In this document: in pieces, positions 15,421 to 25,146 of the stretch
How the letters are laid out: every line of letters begins with the position of its first letter
Numbering within the stretch: position 1 is the stretch's first letter
Origin: Thermoanaerobaculia bacterium
GTDB taxonomy: Bacteria > Acidobacteriota > Thermoanaerobaculia > Multivoradales > JAHEKO01
Length of the DNA: 36,652 nucleotides
Assembly: GCA_945787635.1 (NCBI GenBank)
Contig: CALZIK010000044.1
Span: forward strand, 1-36,652
Direction of reading: 5' to 3'
Program-made: the position numbers and the translations under genes
The notes under the pieces: model-generated
Seen by the model: the letters and a program-made list of their open reading frames with translations, nothing else
The model's database searches: none
Told to the model about the DNA's origin: nothing

Positions 15421-18144
15421 CTAGTCGACCGGCGCCCCGCCCTGAATCCGCGCGCGCGCCGCCGAAAGTCGAGCGACCGGTACGCGATACGGAGAGCAGG
15501 AGACATAGTCGAGGCCGCAGGTCTCGAAAAACTCGATCGACGAGGGCTCGCCGCCGTGCTCGCCGCAGACACCGATCTTGAGATCCGGCTTCGCTTCGCG
15601 CCCCCTGCGGCATCCCAGCTCGACCAGTTGACCGACGCCCTCCTGATCCAGCTTTTCGAACGGGTCGAACGGCAACACCCCATCCTCGACGTACTTCGGC
15701 AGAAACCGGCTGGAGTCGTCCCGGGAGTAGCCGAAAGCCATCTGGGTCAGATCGTTGGTTCCGAAGCTGAAGAAATCCGCGTACTTCGCGATCTGATCCG
15801 CGATCAGCGCCGCCCGCGGAATCTCGATCATCGTGCCGATCGGAATATCGAGCTTGGCTTTCTGCTCTTCGAGCACCCGCTCCACCACGGCGGCGGCGCG
15901 ATCCCTGAGGCTCTCCATCTCGCCGCGGCTCCCGACCAGCGGGACCATGATCTCGGGTCGCGGGTTCTTGCCTGCCTTGGCGAGCTTCGCCGCGGCCAAG
16001 GTGATCGCCTCGACCTGCATGTCGTAGATCGCCGGGCTGGTCAGACCCAGCCGGCAGCCTCGGTTGCCGAGCATCGGATTGAACTCGGCGAGCGACTCGG
16101 CGGCCCGTTCGATCTCCTCGATGCTCACGCCCATCTGCTCGGCGAGGCCCTTGCGGCTCTTGTCATCGTTCGGAAGAAACTCGTGGAGCGGCGGGTCCAG
16201 CAGTCGCACGGTCACCGGCAAGCCGTCCATCGCCGCGAAGATCCCCTCGAAGTCGCCCTGCTGCATGGGCAGGAGTGCCGCCAGCGCCTTGGCCTCATCC
16301 GACTCGCTTTGCGACAGAATGAGCCGCCTTACCCACGAGATCCGGTCCTCCTCGAAGAACATGTGCTCGGTGCGGCAAAGGCCGATACCCTCGGCGCCCA
16401 AGGCCCTCGCGACACGCGCGTCCTCGGGGGTGTCCGCGTTCGCGCGCACCCGCATTCGGCGCTCTTTGTCGGCCCATTCGAGAAGCCCGACGAACGCCTT
16501 GACCGAGGGCGACGCCTCTTGTTGCGCACCGGCCGCCCCGTCTCCTCGCTTGACGACCGCCTGAATCACCTCCGACGCCCGCGGGTGGAGCTGCCCCTCG
16601 AGGACCTGCCCGGTGGTTCCGTCCATCGAAAGAAAGTCGCCTTCCTTGAAGACCTTGCCCGCCACTCGCAGCTCGCCACCGTGGATATCGAGGTCTCCGG
16701 CGCCGACAATGCAGGGCTTGCCCAACCCGCGGGCCACCACCGCCGCGTGAGAGGTCATGCCTCCCCGCGACGTCAAGATGCCCGCCGAGGCATGCATGCC
16801 GACAATGTCCTCGGGTGAGGTTTCCTCGCGGACCAAGAGCACCGGCCCCGTGGGCGCCATCTCCGCTGCGCTGTCGGCGGTCAGGGCGATCCGTCCGGAC
16901 GCCGCTCCCGGCCCAGCCGCCAGCCCCTTGGCCAGCAGACCGCCTCCATCGACGACCGCCTGCTTCTCCTTCGGGTCGAACGACGGCGCCAGCATCTGCA
17001 CGAGCTGCTCGCCCTCGACGCGTCGCAGCGCTTCGACCTCGTCGATGCGGCCCTCGCCGACCATCTCGTGAGCGATCCGCACCGCGGCCAGGCCGGTTCG
17101 CTTGCCGTGACGAGTCTGGAGCATGTAGAGCTTGCCACCCTCGATCGTGAACTCGACGTCCTGCATCTCGTGGCGATGGTCCTCGAGCACGTCGCAGATC
17201 CGCGCGAGCTCCGCGAACGCGTCGGGAAAGTCCTTGCCGAGATTCGACTCGCCGTCGTCGGCCAGGATCGCAATCGGCGTACGGATGCCTGCGACCACGT
17301 CTTCGCCTTGCGCATTGACCAGGTACTCGCCGTACAGCCTGCGCTCGCCGGTCGCCGGATCGCGACTGAAAGCAACCCCGGTCGCGCAGTCGAGGCCACG
17401 GTTGCCGAACACCATCGCCTGCACGTTGACGCCGGTTCCGGAATCCTCAGGCAGGTGGTGGATACGCCGGTATTCGATCGCGCGGCGGTTGTTCCAACTC
17501 TCGACGACCGCGAGAGTCGCGCCGGCCAGCTGGTCTCTAGGATCTTGAGGAAACTCTTGGCCCTGCTCGCTGATGTACTCGAGATAGCTCTCGGTGAGCC
17601 GGGCCAGTCCGGCGGCGGAGATCTCGGAGTCGACCTTGACTCCCTCGCGCTTGCGGGCTTCGGCCAGCAGCCTTTCGAAGCCGTCATGGGGCGCGCCCAG
17701 AACAACGTCGCCGTACATCGAGACCAACCGCCGGTAGCAATCGCGCACGAAACGCTCGTCGAACCCGTGGCCGATCATTCCCTCGACGGTCGCGTGATTG
17801 AGCCCCAGGTTCAACACGGTGTCCATCATTCCCGGCATCGACACCGGTCCACCGGAGCGAACCGACAGCAGCAAGGGATCCGAGGCCTGGCCGAATTTGC
17901 GCCCCTGCAGCTCCTCCAACCGAGCCAGCGCCTCGTCGATCTGGCTCTCCACCCCGTCAGGGTACTTGCCGCCGATCTTGTGGTACCGGATGCAGACATC
18001 GGTCGTGATCGTAAAGCCGGGTGGCACCGGGAGGCCCAGCCCGCTCATTTCCGCCAAGCCGGCGCCCTTGCCTCCGAGCAGCTCCTTCTGGTCACCCCGG
18101 CCTTCAGCCGTGCCCCCACCGAACGAATACACATACTTAGCCAT
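15421..18144 (-). CDS. ppdK: Pyruvate, phosphate dikinase
   Basis: 907 residues, near the usual length. The N-terminal nucleotide-binding domain begins MAKYVYSFGGG with GGKGAGLAEM. The central swivelling domain carries the phosphorylated His near 466 in GGMTSHAAVVARGLGKPC. The C-terminal PEP/pyruvate barrel has GTNDLTQMAFGYSRDD and the catalytic Cys near 860 in GVCGEHGGEP. It interconverts PEP, AMP and PPi with pyruvate, ATP and phosphate. In a cell using acetate or fatty acids through the glyoxylate shunt encoded in this window, it could feed PEP to gluconeogenesis. I chose ATG 18144, which overlaps the glyS stop by 8 bp and has GGGAAAG upstream; an ATG seven codons earlier is possible. Confidence 0.97.
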   Translation of the reverse strand: MAKYVYSFGGGTAEGRGDQKELLGGKGAGLAEMSGLGLPVPPGFTITTDVCIRYHKIGGKYPDGVESQIDEALARLEELQGRKFGQASDPLLLSVRSGGPVSMPGMMDTVLNLGLNHATVEGMIGHGFDERFVRDCYRRLVSMYGDVVLGAPHDGFERLLAEARKREGVKVDSEISAAGLARLTESYLEYISEQGQEFPQDPRDQLAGATLAVVESWNNRRAIEYRRIHHLPEDSGTGVNVQAMVFGNRGLDCATGVAFSRDPATGERRLYGEYLVNAQGEDVVAGIRTPIAILADDGESNLGKDFPDAFAELARICDVLEDHRHEMQDVEFTIEGGKLYMLQTRHGKRTGLAAVRIAHEMVGEGRIDEVEALRRVEGEQLVQMLAPSFDPKEKQAVVDGGGLLAKGLAAGPGAASGRIALTADSAAEMAPTGPVLLVREETSPEDIVGMHASAGILTSRGGMTSHAAVVARGLGKPCIVGAGDLDIHGGELRVAGKVFKEGDFLSMDGTTGQVLEGQLHPRASEVIQAVVKRGDGAAGAQQEASPSVKAFVGLLEWADKERRMRVRANADTPEDARVARALGAEGIGLCRTEHMFFEEDRISWVRRLILSQSESDEAKALAALLPMQQGDFEGIFAAMDGLPVTVRLLDPPLHEFLPNDDKSRKGLAEQMGVSIEEIERAAESLAEFNPMLGNRGCRLGLTSPAIYDMQVEAITLAAAKLAKAGKNPRPEIMVPLVGSRGEMESLRDRAAAVVERVLEEQKAKLDIPIGTMIEIPRAALIADQIAKYADFFSFGTNDLTQMAFGYSRDDSSRFLPKYVEDGVLPFDPFEKLDQEGVGQLVELGCRRGREAKPDLKIGVCGEHGGEPSSIEFFETCGLDYVSCSPYRVPVARLSAARARIQGGAPVD

Positions 18145-20245
18145 TGACTGCTTTCCCATTCCCATCTCCCGTCTTTTCCACGACCACGGCGGTCAGCCCC
18201 GCGGTCCGCGACAGAGATCTTTGGATGGCCTGCAAAAGCGCCACCCGGTTGTTGCGCACATCGGGGTTCTCGTCCATGACCAGAACCTCGACGAAGAAGC
18301 GATCGAGTACATCAGCGAACGAGGTCATCGTTCGCAGGCATGCCTCGTACCGTTTTTCCTGCTCCGCCTTCTTGATGTCGTCCTTGAGATTCTGGTACGC
18401 CTGGTACAGAAGCTTTTCGGCGGGCTCAGAGAGGAGATCCGCTCGCAGCTCTTGCTCGGGGGCGTCGCGCAGAATGTTCGCGATCCGCTTGGCGGCAAGC
18501 ACCACCGAGCGAAAACCCGGCTCTTCACGAACCATATGAATGGCCGCGACCCGGGCGCGCAGATCCGGCAGGTTGGTCGCGCCCACCTCCAGAGCCGCCT
18601 CGATCTCGTCGTAGGCGAAATCGGAAAGACCCAAGATGTGCCGTATCCGATCGAACAGAAAGGGCCTCCAGACGCTCAACACGTCTTCGGCATCCCGCTC
18701 CAGACGGCTGCCGTACTGCTGGTACGCGCGTGCCGCCACCAGGTCCAGATCGAGCTCCATCTCGCCCTCGAGAGCGATTCGCACGACGCCCTGGGCCGCG
18801 CGCCGCAATCCGAAGGGATCCTTGCTTCCGGACGGTGTCATGCCAATTCCGAGGATCCCGATAATGGTGTCCACACGGTCGGCCACGCCGACGATCCGGC
18901 CGGCTCGGGTGCTCGAGATCGGGTCGCTCGAGCCTTGCGGCATGTACTGTTCGTAGATGGCTCGCCATACGGTCTCGGGCCGGCCCTCTTCGCGGGCGTA
19001 GACGCCACCCATCACGCCTTGCAGGGAGCTGAACTCGTTGACCATCTCGGTGATCAGATCGGCCTTCATCAGCCTCGCAACCCGCGCTGCGTCGCGCGAT
19101 TCTTCCTGCCAGTCGAGCTGCCTCCCGATGAAGCCGCAAAGCTCGACGATTCGTTCGGTCTTTTCGGCGTAGCTACCGAGCTTCTCGTGAAAGCTCAGCC
19201 GGTCGAGGGCCGCGGCGCGCTCCTCTAGAGACTTTCGGCGATCCTCTCCGTAGAAAAACACCGCGTCCTCGAGCCGTGCTTCGACCACCCACTCGTTGCC
19301 TCGCCGCACGTGACCTTCCGGGTCATCGGCGCGATCCATTAATGTCAGGAAGGCCGGCAGCAGGTCGCCGTCTTTCTCGACCGTGAAGGCACTCTGGTGA
19401 TCGCGGAGGCTCGCAATCAGAACCTCCCGCGGCAGCTCGAGGTACTTGTCCGCGACCCTGCCCGCGACAACACCGGGGGTCGCGCACATCGCAGTCAGGC
19501 GGTCGAGGAGCGAAGGATCCTCCACCATCGTGCCGCCCAACTCGGCTGCGGCGGCGGCCAGGCCTTTCGACAACGTCTTCCTGCGATCCTCGAAGTTCAC
19601 CTCGATCGCGCGCTTGCGAAGCTTGCTCTTGTAGTTGGACAGCCCACTGACCGGAATCGACTTCGGCGAGATCACCGGGTGACCCGTGGTCGTATTCCCC
19701 GAAGAGACGCCGAAGAGCTCGAACTCGACGGTCTCGCCTTCGAACAGGGCCAGCAGTCCATGCACGGGCCGAGCCCACGGCCCGATACCATCGCCCCAAA
19801 GCATGACCTTGGCCCAATTGAGCTCGGCGATCGCTTTCGGGACAATCTCGGCCAGAACTCTCGCCGTCGGCCTTCCTTCGGTGCGCACGGTGGCGACCGC
19901 ATACTCGCCCTTCGGGGTCTCGATCCTGCGAAGCTCGTCGGGCTCAACACCGCAGCGACGGGCGAAACCGACGGCCGCCTTGGTCGGCATGCCCTCCGCG
20001 TCGAACGCCACGCTTGCCGGCGGGCCGGTGAGCTCCTCCGATCGGTCGGGCTCTCGCCCCGGAACCTTTTTGAGCGCGACCATCAGGCGCCGGGGGGTGA
20101 AACCGGTCTCGATCTCCCGGGGGGTGAGCTGGCGGTTCAGCAACTCCTGGAAGATCCGGCTACCCAGATCCTGGGTGGCCTTGCGCACCATCCGCGCGGG
20201 GATCTCCTCGCAGCGGACCTCGAGCAGGAACTCGCCCTTGGGCAT
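18137..20245 (-). CDS. glyS: Glycyl-tRNA synthetase beta subunit
   Basis: 702 residues, the expected size. The N-terminus GEFLLEVRCEEIPARMV is diagnostic, followed by TPRRLMVAL, KSIPVSGLSNYKSKLRKRAI, LPREVLIASLRDHQSAF and, further on, SSDPISSTRAGRIVGVADRVDTI and GSKDPFGLRRAAQG (HD-like region). The C-terminal anticodon-binding part ends with VLVMDENPDVRNNRVALLQ. With GlyQ it forms the alpha2beta2 synthetase that charges tRNA-Gly. ATG 20245 has GGAG 8 nt upstream. It is 61 bp downstream of glyQ and overlaps ppdK. Confidence 0.97.
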   Translation of the reverse strand: MPKGEFLLEVRCEEIPARMVRKATQDLGSRIFQELLNRQLTPREIETGFTPRRLMVALKKVPGREPDRSEELTGPPASVAFDAEGMPTKAAVGFARRCGVEPDELRRIETPKGEYAVATVRTEGRPTARVLAEIVPKAIAELNWAKVMLWGDGIGPWARPVHGLLALFEGETVEFELFGVSSGNTTTGHPVISPKSIPVSGLSNYKSKLRKRAIEVNFEDRRKTLSKGLAAAAAELGGTMVEDPSLLDRLTAMCATPGVVAGRVADKYLELPREVLIASLRDHQSAFTVEKDGDLLPAFLTLMDRADDPEGHVRRGNEWVVEARLEDAVFFYGEDRRKSLEERAAALDRLSFHEKLGSYAEKTERIVELCGFIGRQLDWQEESRDAARVARLMKADLITEMVNEFSSLQGVMGGVYAREEGRPETVWRAIYEQYMPQGSSDPISSTRAGRIVGVADRVDTIIGILGIGMTPSGSKDPFGLRRAAQGVVRIALEGEMELDLDLVAARAYQQYGSRLERDAEDVLSVWRPFLFDRIRHILGLSDFAYDEIEAALEVGATNLPDLRARVAAIHMVREEPGFRSVVLAAKRIANILRDAPEQELRADLLSEPAEKLLYQAYQNLKDDIKKAEQEKRYEACLRTMTSFADVLDRFFVEVLVMDENPDVRNNRVALLQAIQRSLSRTAGLTAVVVEKTGDGNGKAVNG

Positions 20246-20306
20246 TATCGAAGCTCCGCCTCGAGACAAAAAAGGCGGCAGGTACCCACGCGATCGAAAC
20301 CGGGCA

Positions 20307-21200
20307 CTAGCCTGCCTCCAGCGCTTCGGTGTCGAGCAGAGGGTGCCCGAGCTCTTCACGGCGGGCGACGTAGGCCTTGGCGCACGCCACCGCTAGCCTG
20401 CGCACGCGCTTGATCAGAGCGACTCGATCGGTGACCGAGATCGCGCCCCGGGCATCGAGAACGTTGAAGAGATGTGAGCATTTGAGCGCGCACTCATAGG
20501 CTGGCAGGACCGCCTCCGCCTCGAGGCAACGACCGGCTTCCGCCTCGTTGCCGTCGAATTGCGCTCGCAGGAACTCGACGTCGGCGAGCTCAAAGTAGTA
20601 ACGAGAGAACTCGACCTCGTCTTGATGACGAACCTGGCCGTAGGTCACCCCGCCAGGGACCCACTCGATGTCGTAGAGGCTGCGCTTGCGCCCGAGAAAC
20701 ATCGTGATCCTCTCGAGCCCGTAGGTGATCTCGGCGCTCACCGGAGCCAGCTCGAGGCCGCCGGCCTGCTGGAAATAGGTGAACTGGGTGATCTCCATTC
20801 CGTCGAGCATGACCTGCCAGCCAACTCCCCATGCGCCGAGCGTCGGGGCCTCCCAGTTGTCTTCCTCAAATCGAAGGTCATGCAACGCAAGGTCGATGCC
20901 CATCGCCTCGAGGCTCTTGACGTAGAGCGCTTGCACATCGCTCGGCGAGGGCTTGAGAATCACCTGCAACTGATAGTGCTTGCCGAGGCGAAACGGATTG
21001 TCGCCGTAGCGCGCGTCGGCCGGGCGCCTCGAAGGTTGAACGTAGACCACCTTCCAGGGCTCGGGGCCAAGCACCCTCAAGAAGGTCTCCGGATGCATCG
21101 TACCGGCGCCGACTTCGAGGTCGTAGGGCTGTTGCAACACACAACCCTGGGCCGCCCAGTATTCGGACAGCTTGAGAATCAGATCCTGAAAGCTATTCAT
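20307..21200 (-). CDS. glyQ: Glycyl-tRNA synthetase alpha subunit
   Basis: 297 residues with the highly conserved class II core: [66 protein letters not shown] and [22 protein letters not shown]. It forms the catalytic part of the heterotetrameric glycyl-tRNA synthetase with GlyS. The ATG at 21200 overlaps the recO stop region by 8 bp, suggesting translational coupling. No glycine riboswitch or T-box is visible in front of it. Confidence 0.97.
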   Translation of the reverse strand: MNSFQDLILKLSEYWAAQGCVLQQPYDLEVGAGTMHPETFLRVLGPEPWKVVYVQPSRRPADARYGDNPFRLGKHYQLQVILKPSPSDVQALYVKSLEAMGIDLALHDLRFEEDNWEAPTLGAWGVGWQVMLDGMEITQFTYFQQAGGLELAPVSAEITYGLERITMFLGRKRSLYDIEWVPGGVTYGQVRHQDEVEFSRYYFELADVEFLRAQFDGNEAEAGRCLEAEAVLPAYECALKCSHLFNVLDARGAISVTDRVALIKRVRRLAVACAKAYVARREELGHPLLDTEALEAG

Positions 21201-22011
21201 GTCGGTGTCCGGGCGCCGTAGGGGAAGGCGTTTCCCGGGGGAGGCCGGCCAGAGTTTCGCGCATAACGCGATAACTCTTCAACTCCTGCTGCAAGAAAGT
21301 TCGTCGAATGCGGCCGCTGACTTCCTCCATCTGGCGCAGAACTCCAGGGTCCGGCGGTCGGGAGCTGAGCTTCGCCAGGCTCGACCGGCTGATCTCACGC
21401 AAAAAAGCCAGCGCCGCCGCCGAGACCTCGAGCCCTGCGGGACCGGCGCATTCGCGACATAGGAGCGTCTCGTCGGACGGCGGCAGGGCCGCCCCCAGGG
21501 GCACTCCACCCTCCGAAAGATCCCCGAAGAGGCGCCCGCAGCTGGGACACTCCTCGGAAATGCCCAAGAGACCGCTCAGCCGCAGCAGCCAGGCCTCGTA
21601 GTAACGCACCGCGAGATCCGGATCGCAACCACCCACCATCGCCGCGAGGGTCGAGTCCAGAAGCCGGAACAGAAGCTCGCTGTCTTCATTGTCCTGCGCG
21701 AAGGCGTTCATCTGGTCGGCCAGGTAGGCACTCTGGAGGATCCCCTCGAGAGTCCGGTGCAGAGGCTCGACGGTTCGAATCAGCTCCGCGCTCGAGATGC
21801 GCACGAGCTCCTTGCCCTCCTTTTCGAACCAGGTCATCTCCACCTTGGCCAGACTCTGCAGCTGCCCCGCGAAGCGACTGTACTTGCGCCGGGCGCCGTT
21901 GGCCACACCCCGCTTCTTGCCGGCTTCGCGGGTCAAGAAGACCACGATCCGGTCGTACTCCTGAAGGTCCATGACATCCAGGATGATGGCCTCTCCGGAT
22001 TGGAGTCCCAT
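21193..22011 (-). CDS. recO: DNA repair protein RecO
   Basis: 272 residues. The N-terminal OB fold ([36 protein letters not shown]) and the helical domain match RecO. A four-cysteine zinc-binding site is present (CPSCG and CREC). RecO loads RecA onto SSB-coated single strands with RecR and anneals complementary strands. The ATG at 22011 lies 5 bp after the mgtE stop codon, with GAGGAG almost touching the start codon, an unusually short spacing. It is followed by glyQ with an 8-bp overlap. Confidence 0.95.
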   Translation of the reverse strand: MGLQSGEAIILDVMDLQEYDRIVVFLTREAGKKRGVANGARRKYSRFAGQLQSLAKVEMTWFEKEGKELVRISSAELIRTVEPLHRTLEGILQSAYLADQMNAFAQDNEDSELLFRLLDSTLAAMVGGCDPDLAVRYYEAWLLRLSGLLGISEECPSCGRLFGDLSEGGVPLGAALPPSDETLLCRECAGPAGLEVSAAALAFLREISRSSLAKLSSRPPDPGVLRQMEEVSGRIRRTFLQQELKSYRVMRETLAGLPRETPSPTAPGHRHE

Positions 22012-22016
22012 TCTCC

Positions 22017-23435
22017 TCAGGAGACCAGCCGATCGATCAAGAGCGAGGCCAGACCGAAGTAGATGATGATCCCACTGATGTCGTTCGACGTGGTGACCAA
22101 CGGACCGGCGGCCACCGCCGGATCGATGCCGAGCTTCTCGAACACCAGCGGGATGAAAGCCCCGTTGACCGAAGCCACCAGGATCGCCAGAAACAATGAA
22201 ACACCGACAACGAACGCGTAGGGAAGAAGCTCGACTCCGCTACCCAGATCCAGAATGCCGATCTGGGGCAGGAAGAAGGCGCCAATACCGGCGAGCACGG
22301 CGCAGGCGATCCCGATCAAGGTTCCGACCTTGAACTGCTGCCAGAGGAATTGGCGGCTGGTCTTGCGCTGCAACGTGATTCTCCCGGTCGCCAGACCTCG
22401 AACCGCGATCGTCGAGGTCTGGCTCCCGATGTTGCCGCCCATTCCCATGACCACCGGAACGAAGGGCAGCAGGAAGAGCGCTTCGCTCAACCTGAGCTCG
22501 AACCAGTGGATCAAGAGACCGGCCATGGCCAGGCCGACCAGGTTGATCACCAGCCAGGGAAAGCGGATCCCGAAGACTTTGAAGGACCGGTCCTGATAGA
22601 CGATCTCATCGTCGGAGGTGCCGACCATCTTGAAGAAGTCTTCGGTCGCCTCCTCTTTCACCACGTCGATGATGTCGTCGACAGTGACGATGCCGGCGAG
22701 CCTGCCCTCTCCGTCTGTGACGGGTATCGCCAACAGGTCGTACCGGCTCACCAGACTAGCAACCTCCTCCTGATCGGTGTCGATGTCGGCCCGGATGATC
22801 GAGCGCGACATCAGCGCCTCGAGAGGCGTATCGGAGGGATTGAGAAGAAGCTGCCTCAGTGAGGTCACTCCGACGAGGCGCTCCTCGCTGTCAACCACGT
22901 ACAGATAAAAGATGTTCTCGATATCTTTGTCCCGCTGAATTCGTCGGATGGCCTCCCCTACCGAGGTCTTCTCCGGCAGCGCCAGAAAGTGAGTGTCCAT
23001 GATCCGGCCGGCGGAATCGTCCTCGTAGGTGAGGTGCTCCTGCACCTCTTCGAGATCGGGCTGCTCGACCAGAGCCATGACCGAGGCTTGGAGCTCGGGC
23101 GGAAGATCCTCGACAACCGCCACGGCATCGTCCACGGGCATCACCCCGAAAAGAACCGAGGTCTCCTCGGGAGAGAGCTCCTCTAGGACACTTCCCCGCA
23201 GCGACGGCTCGAGCTCGATGAAGACATCGCCAGCGCTCTCCTGGTAGTCGGCGAGCAGCATGCGAAAGACGCTCGCCTGCTCCGAAGGGGTCAGGCCACG
23301 AAGCTGCAAGGCGACGTCTTCCGGCCGGGTCTTCTCCAGCAATTTGGTCACGTGCGCTCGCGCGCCACGGCGCACCATACGCCGGAATGTCGAGCCCAAA
23401 AGCTCGGCCTTGCGAGGAGAAACGGTCGGCTGCAT
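22017..23435 (-). CDS. mgtE: Magnesium transporter MgtE
   Basis: 472 residues. The domains in order are an N-terminal superhelical domain (to about 145), a pair of CBS domains (about 145-265; DTHFLALPEKTSVGEAIRRI and SRSIIRADIDTDQEEV), a plug helix and five membrane helices. The transport signature MGGNIGSQTSTIAVRG is intact and a second half-motif, VNGAFIPLVFEKLGIDPAV, follows. It carries Mg2+ across the inner membrane and is gated by Mg2+ bound to the cytoplasmic domains. It leads the mgtE-recO-glyQ-glyS-ppdK-pdxH train. The 61-bp divergent upstream region is too short for an M-box riboswitch. There is no SD; TACCAT lies 9 nt upstream. Confidence 0.96.
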   Translation of the reverse strand: MQPTVSPRKAELLGSTFRRMVRRGARAHVTKLLEKTRPEDVALQLRGLTPSEQASVFRMLLADYQESAGDVFIELEPSLRGSVLEELSPEETSVLFGVMPVDDAVAVVEDLPPELQASVMALVEQPDLEEVQEHLTYEDDSAGRIMDTHFLALPEKTSVGEAIRRIQRDKDIENIFYLYVVDSEERLVGVTSLRQLLLNPSDTPLEALMSRSIIRADIDTDQEEVASLVSRYDLLAIPVTDGEGRLAGIVTVDDIIDVVKEEATEDFFKMVGTSDDEIVYQDRSFKVFGIRFPWLVINLVGLAMAGLLIHWFELRLSEALFLLPFVPVVMGMGGNIGSQTSTIAVRGLATGRITLQRKTSRQFLWQQFKVGTLIGIACAVLAGIGAFFLPQIGILDLGSGVELLPYAFVVGVSLFLAILVASVNGAFIPLVFEKLGIDPAVAAGPLVTTSNDISGIIIYFGLASLLIDRLVS

Positions 23436-23444
23436 GAGGCCGGA

Positions 23445-23450
23445 ATGGTA
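23445..23450 (-). promoter_or_regulatory. Possible -10 box of mgtE
   Basis: TACCAT on the minus strand ends 9 nt before the ATG. TATGCT immediately upstream (23450-23455) is an alternative giving a short leader. Both lie in the divergent gap shared with the VWA-FHA gene. Confidence 0.25.
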
Positions 23451-23496
23451 GCATAAGCGGCCCTGCTTCCGGCGTTTGAAGGAGTTGGAGAAACCG

Positions 23497-25134
23497 TTGA
23501 TTCATCGCAACTTATCGCCTTCGAATCGACACCTCCCGGCCTCGCTTGCCGGAGGCCTCTGCGTCGCTCTCGCGGTCGCGCTCCTGCTCCTCGTCGCCGG
23601 CCCGATTCTCGGAGCGCTGCGCTCCTTCAGACTCAGCCAGACGGCGATGCTCGACGACTCGCCGACCGCGATCAGGGCGTACGTAAGCGCGCTCGACGAG
23701 CGCAACGAACCGGTCTTCTACCTGGACGGCATGACGGTCACCGCTTCGCTGGGCGAACACGAACTGGCTCTGAACAACCTACGCTCGTTCGAGGCTAGCG
23801 ATGAAGGCGTCGCCTACATCTTTCTGGTGGACATCTCGCGCTCACTCAGCGTCAACGAGTTCAGTCTCATCCAGGCCGCTTTGGAGAATTGGATGGCCAG
23901 CCTGCGTGAGCGCGATCGCGCCGCGGTCCTGGCTTTCGGCGACGAGAGCCGGCTGGTTGTGGACTTCACCAACGACGCCGAGTTGCTGCGCGAGAGCGTC
24001 AGCGCCCTCGGACCGACCGACAACTCGACGGTCTTTTTCGAAGCGCTCCAGAACGGTTTCGAGCTCGCGAGGCGTCGGGATCCGGATCTTCCCGGGCGGC
24101 GTGCCCTTATTGTCCTGACCGATGGTCGCGATGAGGGTAGCGGGTGGTCGCTGGAGGACGTGCTCGCGACCCTCAAGGAGGATCCCACTCCGATCTACGC
24201 GATCGGCTTGAGCAGGCTCCGGGATCCGCAAGAGCGGCAGCAGTTCCTGCAACTCCTTCGCCGGCTGGCGACCAACTCGGGCGGAGCGTTCTTCGAGGGG
24301 TCGACCGACAACCTCACCGCATCGTACGCTGCTATCCGCGAAGCCGTGCACAATGTCTGGGTGCTCGATTTCGTCTGCCCCGAATGCAACCGCGACGGCG
24401 AGAGCTACCGGCTGCAGCTCAACCTTTCCGACGGCGAGCGAGTGCTCTCGGACGGACTGAAGCTGCGGTTGCTTCCACCTGCAGCCGCGCCGGCTACCGG
24501 TGGCGAGCTCGCGCCCGGGGCCGGAATCGGTGAAGAGAGTCCGGCCGCGGACTCTCCGCAGAGAGCTGGATCCACGACCGACTCCGTACCTGATGGCGAC
24601 TCGTCCAACGGCTGGGGTTGGCTGTGGTGGGGACTGCCGCTCGCCGCCGCCGCGGCGGGCGGCTGGCTTGTTTGGAATCGCAAGCACTCCAAGCCGATCG
24701 CGCCGACTATCGGGCTCGACAGCCCGCCCGAGATCGGTCCGGTCGAGAGCGAGAGCTACACCACGCCGACCGGCGTCGTCACCTCGAGGCCGCCGCGCCC
24801 GATCAAGCTGAGGGTAGTCAGACTGGTCGTCGTCCGAGGCAAACAGCCGGGGCGCTCCTACAACATCACTCTGCTCGAGAAGGCCTTGATCGGCTCGCGC
24901 TCGACCTGTGACTGCGTTCTGATCGACGAACCGGGCACCTCGCCCGAGCAGTTTCAGCTCTATCAGATGGACGGCCATGTCTTCATCAAGAACCTCTCGA
25001 ATGAGAATCCGACCTTGGTGGACGGACTGCCTACCGAGCCTCAACAGAGGCTCCAGAGCGAGTCGCTGGTCGGAACACGCGAGTTCATCGTCCGGATCAT
25101 CTTCGGCGAAGGCCGCGCGACTGCGCGGGGGTAG
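23497..25134 (+). CDS. Membrane protein with VWA and C-terminal FHA domains
   Basis: 545 residues. There is an N-terminal membrane segment (about 17-41), then a region of about 60 residues, then a von Willebrand factor A domain (about 105-290) with an intact MIDAS (D112, S114, S116 in VDISRS) and TDGRDE near 208. A Pro/Ala/Ser-rich linker precedes a second membrane segment (about 373-393), and a cytoplasmic-facing FHA-like domain (about 440-535) has LIGSRSTCDCVL, SPEQFQLY and NPTLVDG. Predicted topology puts VWA outside and FHA inside, linking a metal-dependent adhesion module to phosphothreonine reading. CPEC near the end of the VWA domain could form a disulfide. The TTG start has GGAG 6 nt upstream plus AAGGAG. 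The next gene begins 12 bp later. Confidence 0.85.
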   Translation: MIHRNLSPSNRHLPASLAGGLCVALAVALLLLVAGPILGALRSFRLSQTAMLDDSPTAIRAYVSALDERNEPVFYLDGMTVTASLGEHELALNNLRSFEASDEGVAYIFLVDISRSLSVNEFSLIQAALENWMASLRERDRAAVLAFGDESRLVVDFTNDAELLRESVSALGPTDNSTVFFEALQNGFELARRRDPDLPGRRALIVLTDGRDEGSGWSLEDVLATLKEDPTPIYAIGLSRLRDPQERQQFLQLLRRLATNSGGAFFEGSTDNLTASYAAIREAVHNVWVLDFVCPECNRDGESYRLQLNLSDGERVLSDGLKLRLLPPAAAPATGGELAPGAGIGEESPAADSPQRAGSTTDSVPDGDSSNGWGWLWWGLPLAAAAAGGWLVWNRKHSKPIAPTIGLDSPPEIGPVESESYTTPTGVVTSRPPRPIKLRVVRLVVVRGKQPGRSYNITLLEKALIGSRSTCDCVLIDEPGTSPEQFQLYQMDGHVFIKNLSNENPTLVDGLPTEPQQRLQSESLVGTREFIVRIIFGEGRATARG

Positions 25135-25146
25135 CGCGGCCAGAGC

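Noticed and set aside
20246-20306. Glycine riboswitch or T-box before glyS
   Set aside because: The gap is 61 bp with only a 5-bp imperfectly placed stem and no conserved riboswitch core.
10992-23435. Unusual clustering of repair, translation and metabolic genes
   Set aside because: Arrangements such as glyQ-glyS-ppdK, with neighbouring housekeeping genes, occur in other bacteria; all encoded proteins look standard.
23436-23496. M-box magnesium riboswitch before mgtE
   Set aside because: The divergent gap is only 61 bp, far too short, and no conserved M-box elements are visible.
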